NCBI GenBank assembly: GCA_963922455.1
Contig: CAWUIO010000189.1
Location: 1 to 7,737, forward strand
DNA: 7,737 nucleotides
Direction: 5' to 3'
Source of the DNA: CAWUIO01 sp963922455
GTDB lineage: Bacteria > Bacteroidota > Bacteroidia > Cytophagales > Microscillaceae
This document shows, piece by piece, positions 5,713-7,737 of the stretch. The notes below the pieces were generated by a model. It ran no database searches and was not told where the DNA came from. It was given only the letters and a program-made list of their open reading frames with translations. Made by a program: the position numbers and the translations under genes. Within the stretch, counting starts at the first letter, position 1. The number at the start of each line of letters is the position of its first letter.

Positions 5713-7413
5713 TTACTTTTCTATGGAGCCTTTCCAACCGGGGCCTTTCACAAAGCGTCCGGGAGTAGCTCCGGTATGTTGGCCCTCTTGCAGTACCAAT
5801 TGACCATTGACGAGTACGTGTACCATGCCCGTTGCAAATTGTTGTGGCTTCTCAAAAGTAGCATGGTCTTGAATTTTATCAGCATCAAAAATGGCTATAT
5901 CGGCAAAGTATCCGGGCTTCAAACTCCCTCTCCTAGATATTTTAAGATTAGAGGCAGGTAGAGAGGTCAATTTACGGATAGCCTCTTCTATGGAGATCAC
6001 TTTTTCGTCTCGCACATACTTACCGAGTAAGCGGGCAAAGTTACCATAGGCCCTGGGATGGGTGCTAAATTTGGTAAATACCCCTTCGGGAGCCATAGAG
6101 CCCGCGTCTGAACCAAAACTCATCCAAGGGAGGGTGATCTGCTTTTTGACATTGTCTTCCGACATCAAGAAGTATACAGTTCCCACTTGACTTCCATCTT
6201 GGATGACTAAATCTATGGCGGTTTCTTCTGGGGAGGTGCCCCGCATTTCAGCTACCTCGGCCAGGGTCTTTCCGGTGAGGTATTTGAGGCTATCGGCCTT
6301 GAAACCAATCAGCAATAATTTATCGGGCGAACCTGCCAAGAGCATCAAATTTTCCCATGCATCGGTGGGCGTTTTCATTTCCTCAATCACTTTCTGGCGG
6401 ATTTTGGGGTCTTGCAAACGCTCAGACCATTTCTCGTAGCCCCCTTCTTGTACCCAAGGCGGCATGGCAGCGTCTAGTCCGGTAGCTCCCGCTACATAAT
6501 TATACATATCGGTAGTGATTTCAAGACCGGCTTTCCGGGCTGAGTCAATTTTTCGGATGACTAAATCTAGCTTATTCCAATTGGCTTTCCCGGCTTGTTT
6601 TAAATGGTAGACTTCGGCTCGGATATGGGCCTCAGAAGCAATGCGTATCAGCTCGTCTAGGCTTTCCAAGAGCCGGTTTCCTTCGTTACGAAGGTGAGAG
6701 ATGTATAAACCATCGTATTCGGAGGCCACTTTACACAACTCGATCAGTTCTTCGGTACTTGAGTAAAAAGCGGGGGCATAAATGAGAGAAGACCCTATCC
6801 CGAGGGCTCCTTCTTCCATGGCTAGTTTGACCATTTGCCTCATTTCCTCAAGTTCTCCGGGAGTGGGAGGGCGATCTTCAAAACCAATGGCATTGATCCG
6901 GGCGGTGGTGGCGCCCATAAAAGAAGCAACATTGGGCGACACGCCCTTATTTTCTAAAAACTGTAAGTATTCCCCGAGCGTGGTCCACTCGATATCGTAT
7001 TGAATATCTCCTTGGCGGCTCTTCAACACTTTTTTGCTTTTTTCCGTCAGCGGCCCCCAAGAATTGCCCTCTCCAAATACCTCCAGAGTAACCCCTTGCC
7101 GGATGTCACTTTGCGATTTTCCATCCTCGATGAGCGACTCTACGGCCCAGCTGAGCATATTGATAAAGCCGGGGGCTACAATGAGGCCTTCGGCATCAAT
7201 CACGGTCTTGGCCCGGGCCTTAGAAAGGTCGCCTATAGCAGCGATGGTATCGGCATTGATTGCTAAATCTCCTTGAAATGCCGTTTTACCAGAGCCATCC
7301 ACCAGGGTACCCTTGGTAATGAGAATATCAAATTGGGAATTTTCAGGATCTTGGCAGGCAGACAAGAAAATCAGTAAAGCCCAGAATACTTTGGAAAGGC
7401 CTTTCATATACAT
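5713..7413 (-). CDS. D-aminoacylase-like amidohydrolase lipoprotein lacking the HxH metal pair
   Basis: With the ATG at 7413 the product is 566 residues, in the size range of N-acyl-D-amino-acid deacylases (COG3653), which release D-amino acids from N-acyl derivatives. The first 20 residues are a lipoprotein signal (MYMKGLSK, WALLIFLSAC) with lipobox LSAC and C20 as the lipid site. ATG 7407 is an equally good start; an upstream TTG (7434) would sit almost on the predicted transcription start and is rejected. Family features in order: ILITKGTLVDGSG, the barrel entry LIVAPGFINMLSW (80-89), QGVTLEVFGEG (106-116), YISHLRNEG with H240, VYHLKQAGKANW with H270, FGSDAG with D436, STHPRAYG (450-457), and the C-terminal LKPGYFADIAIFD. 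The classical HxH after GFID is replaced by L87 and W89, and the GNCG cysteine region reads GEGN. It may be a distinct subfamily with altered metal use rather than a dead enzyme. It heads the minus-strand cluster. Confidence 0.85.
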   Translation of the reverse strand: MYMKGLSKVFWALLIFLSACQDPENSQFDILITKGTLVDGSGKTAFQGDLAINADTIAAIGDLSKARAKTVIDAEGLIVAPGFINMLSWAVESLIEDGKSQSDIRQGVTLEVFGEGNSWGPLTEKSKKVLKSRQGDIQYDIEWTTLGEYLQFLENKGVSPNVASFMGATTARINAIGFEDRPPTPGELEEMRQMVKLAMEEGALGIGSSLIYAPAFYSSTEELIELCKVASEYDGLYISHLRNEGNRLLESLDELIRIASEAHIRAEVYHLKQAGKANWNKLDLVIRKIDSARKAGLEITTDMYNYVAGATGLDAAMPPWVQEGGYEKWSERLQDPKIRQKVIEEMKTPTDAWENLMLLAGSPDKLLLIGFKADSLKYLTGKTLAEVAEMRGTSPEETAIDLVIQDGSQVGTVYFLMSEDNVKKQITLPWMSFGSDAGSMAPEGVFTKFSTHPRAYGNFARLLGKYVRDEKVISIEEAIRKLTSLPASNLKISRRGSLKPGYFADIAIFDADKIQDHATFEKPQQFATGMVHVLVNGQLVLQEGQHTGATPGRFVKGPGWKGSIEK

Positions 7414-7443
7414 TAAGACAGAAGAATGGGGCAAAAATTTTAC

Positions 7444-7474
7444 GAAAGGTAATTGTTTCCTAGTGACTTTACAA
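7444..7474 (-). promoter_or_regulatory. Probable Bacteroidota-type promoter of the D-aminoacylase-like gene
   Basis: Read on the minus strand, TTG (7472-7474) is followed after 20 bases by TACCTTTC (7444-7451). The Bacteroidota primary sigma consensus is TTG/TTTG at -33 and TAnnTTTG at -7; only the last base of the -7 box differs. Transcription would begin near 7437, leaving a leader of roughly 25-30 bases before ATG 7413 or 7407, which also argues against the TTG start at 7434. Confidence 0.4.
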
Positions 7475-7557
7475 GCCTTTTGGCGGACAAACGCTTCTTT
7501 ATCGGTTATTTTAGGCTAAGATATCAAATCTCTTTTCTCTCCTCTCTCTTCTTAAAA

Positions 7558-7696
7558 GGCTTAGGGATGGAACGGCCTGTTTGAGCTCGTGTGGGCCTGC
7601 GGGGGGGGCAGCGAGTAGTGACAGCCCGACCCGCGCTGGCAGGAATAGACCATAAGCCCCCATTTTTTTTAGCGCGGGGAAGCCTAGGCTGCGCAA
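7558..7696 (+). repeat. Structured intergenic repeat, copy 3
   Basis: This is a more diverged copy. Box A is AGGGATGGAACGGC (7563-7576) then TGTTTGAGC (7578-7586), and box B is GCGAGTAGTGACAGCCCGAC (7611-7630). The inner hairpin keeps CTCG 7586-7589 with CGAG 7612-7615 and forms CTGC 7597-7600 with GCAG 7608-7611. The distal hairpin is CCCGCGCT (7630-7637) with AGCGCGGG (7671-7678), again exactly 8 bp, around a 33-nt loop ending in eight T. A further GCGCAGCCTAGGC-type inverted segment (about 7682-7694) replaces the G/C-rich tail of the other copies. It lies about 85 bases upstream of the promoter of the minus-strand cluster. No gene was seen in the rest of the sequence up to 7737. Confidence 0.75.
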
Positions 7697-7737
7697 AGGA
7701 TAATATTTTTTGATACATTTTTAAGCCCCTTTTCCCT

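Noticed and set aside
6203..7276. Plus-strand open frames opposite the D-aminoacylase-like gene
   Set aside because: Short, overlapping each other in different frames, and antisense to a gene with continuous family similarity.
7414..7434. TTG start giving a 573-residue D-aminoacylase-like protein
   Set aside because: It would place extra residues before a good lipoprotein signal and put the start codon almost on the predicted transcription start; ATG 7413 or 7407 fits better.

Overview
The window looks like chromosomal DNA of a member of the Bacteroidota. The evidence is a truncated gene ending in a type IX secretion (Por) sorting domain, lipoprotein-type exported enzymes, the absence of clear Shine-Dalgarno sequences, and one promoter that resembles the Bacteroidota TTG / TAnnTTTG consensus. 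The dispersed structured repeats described below feel to me like those of Saprospiraceae-type genomes. That is a recollection, not something the sequence proves.

Layout. Bases 3-401 (+) are the C-terminal end of a secreted protein with a T9SS type A sorting domain, followed by a strong Rho-independent terminator (about 421-452). An intergenic region holds repeat copy 1 (about 499-630). A complete exported amidohydrolase of the imidazolonepropionase-like group follows (754-2106, +), with repeat copy 2 starting immediately after its stop codon (2108-2235, opposite orientation). From 7413 down to 2280 everything is on the minus strand. In transcription order the genes are a D-aminoacylase-like lipoprotein (7413-5713), a six-helix membrane protein of unknown function (5665-4925), a DUF2071/YqjF-like protein (4903-4196), a COG4757-like alpha/beta hydrolase (4128-3268) and a DUF3179 lipoprotein (3107-2280). 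The first four are spaced by 47, 21 and 67 bases and may form one transcription unit. The DUF3179 gene sits behind a 160-base gap and may have its own promoter. Repeat copy 3 (about 7558-7696) lies upstream of the promoter of this cluster.

Function. Two exported amidohydrolase-superfamily enzymes flank a set of cytoplasmic and membrane proteins of uncertain role. The + strand enzyme keeps every metal ligand. The D-aminoacylase-like one has lost the HxH pair and the bridging Cys of classical D-aminoacylases, although its other active-site residues remain. No pathway can be assigned with confidence.

The most interesting item is the three-copy intergenic element. Two conserved sequence boxes surround and precede hairpins whose arms differ in sequence between copies but stay perfectly complementary, which is a compensatory-change signature. 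The distal hairpin is exactly 8 bp in all three copies and encloses a 30-33 nt loop unrelated in sequence between copies. This suggests a nucleic-acid-structured element (REP/MITE-like, or a structured RNA or 3' end module) rather than coding DNA.
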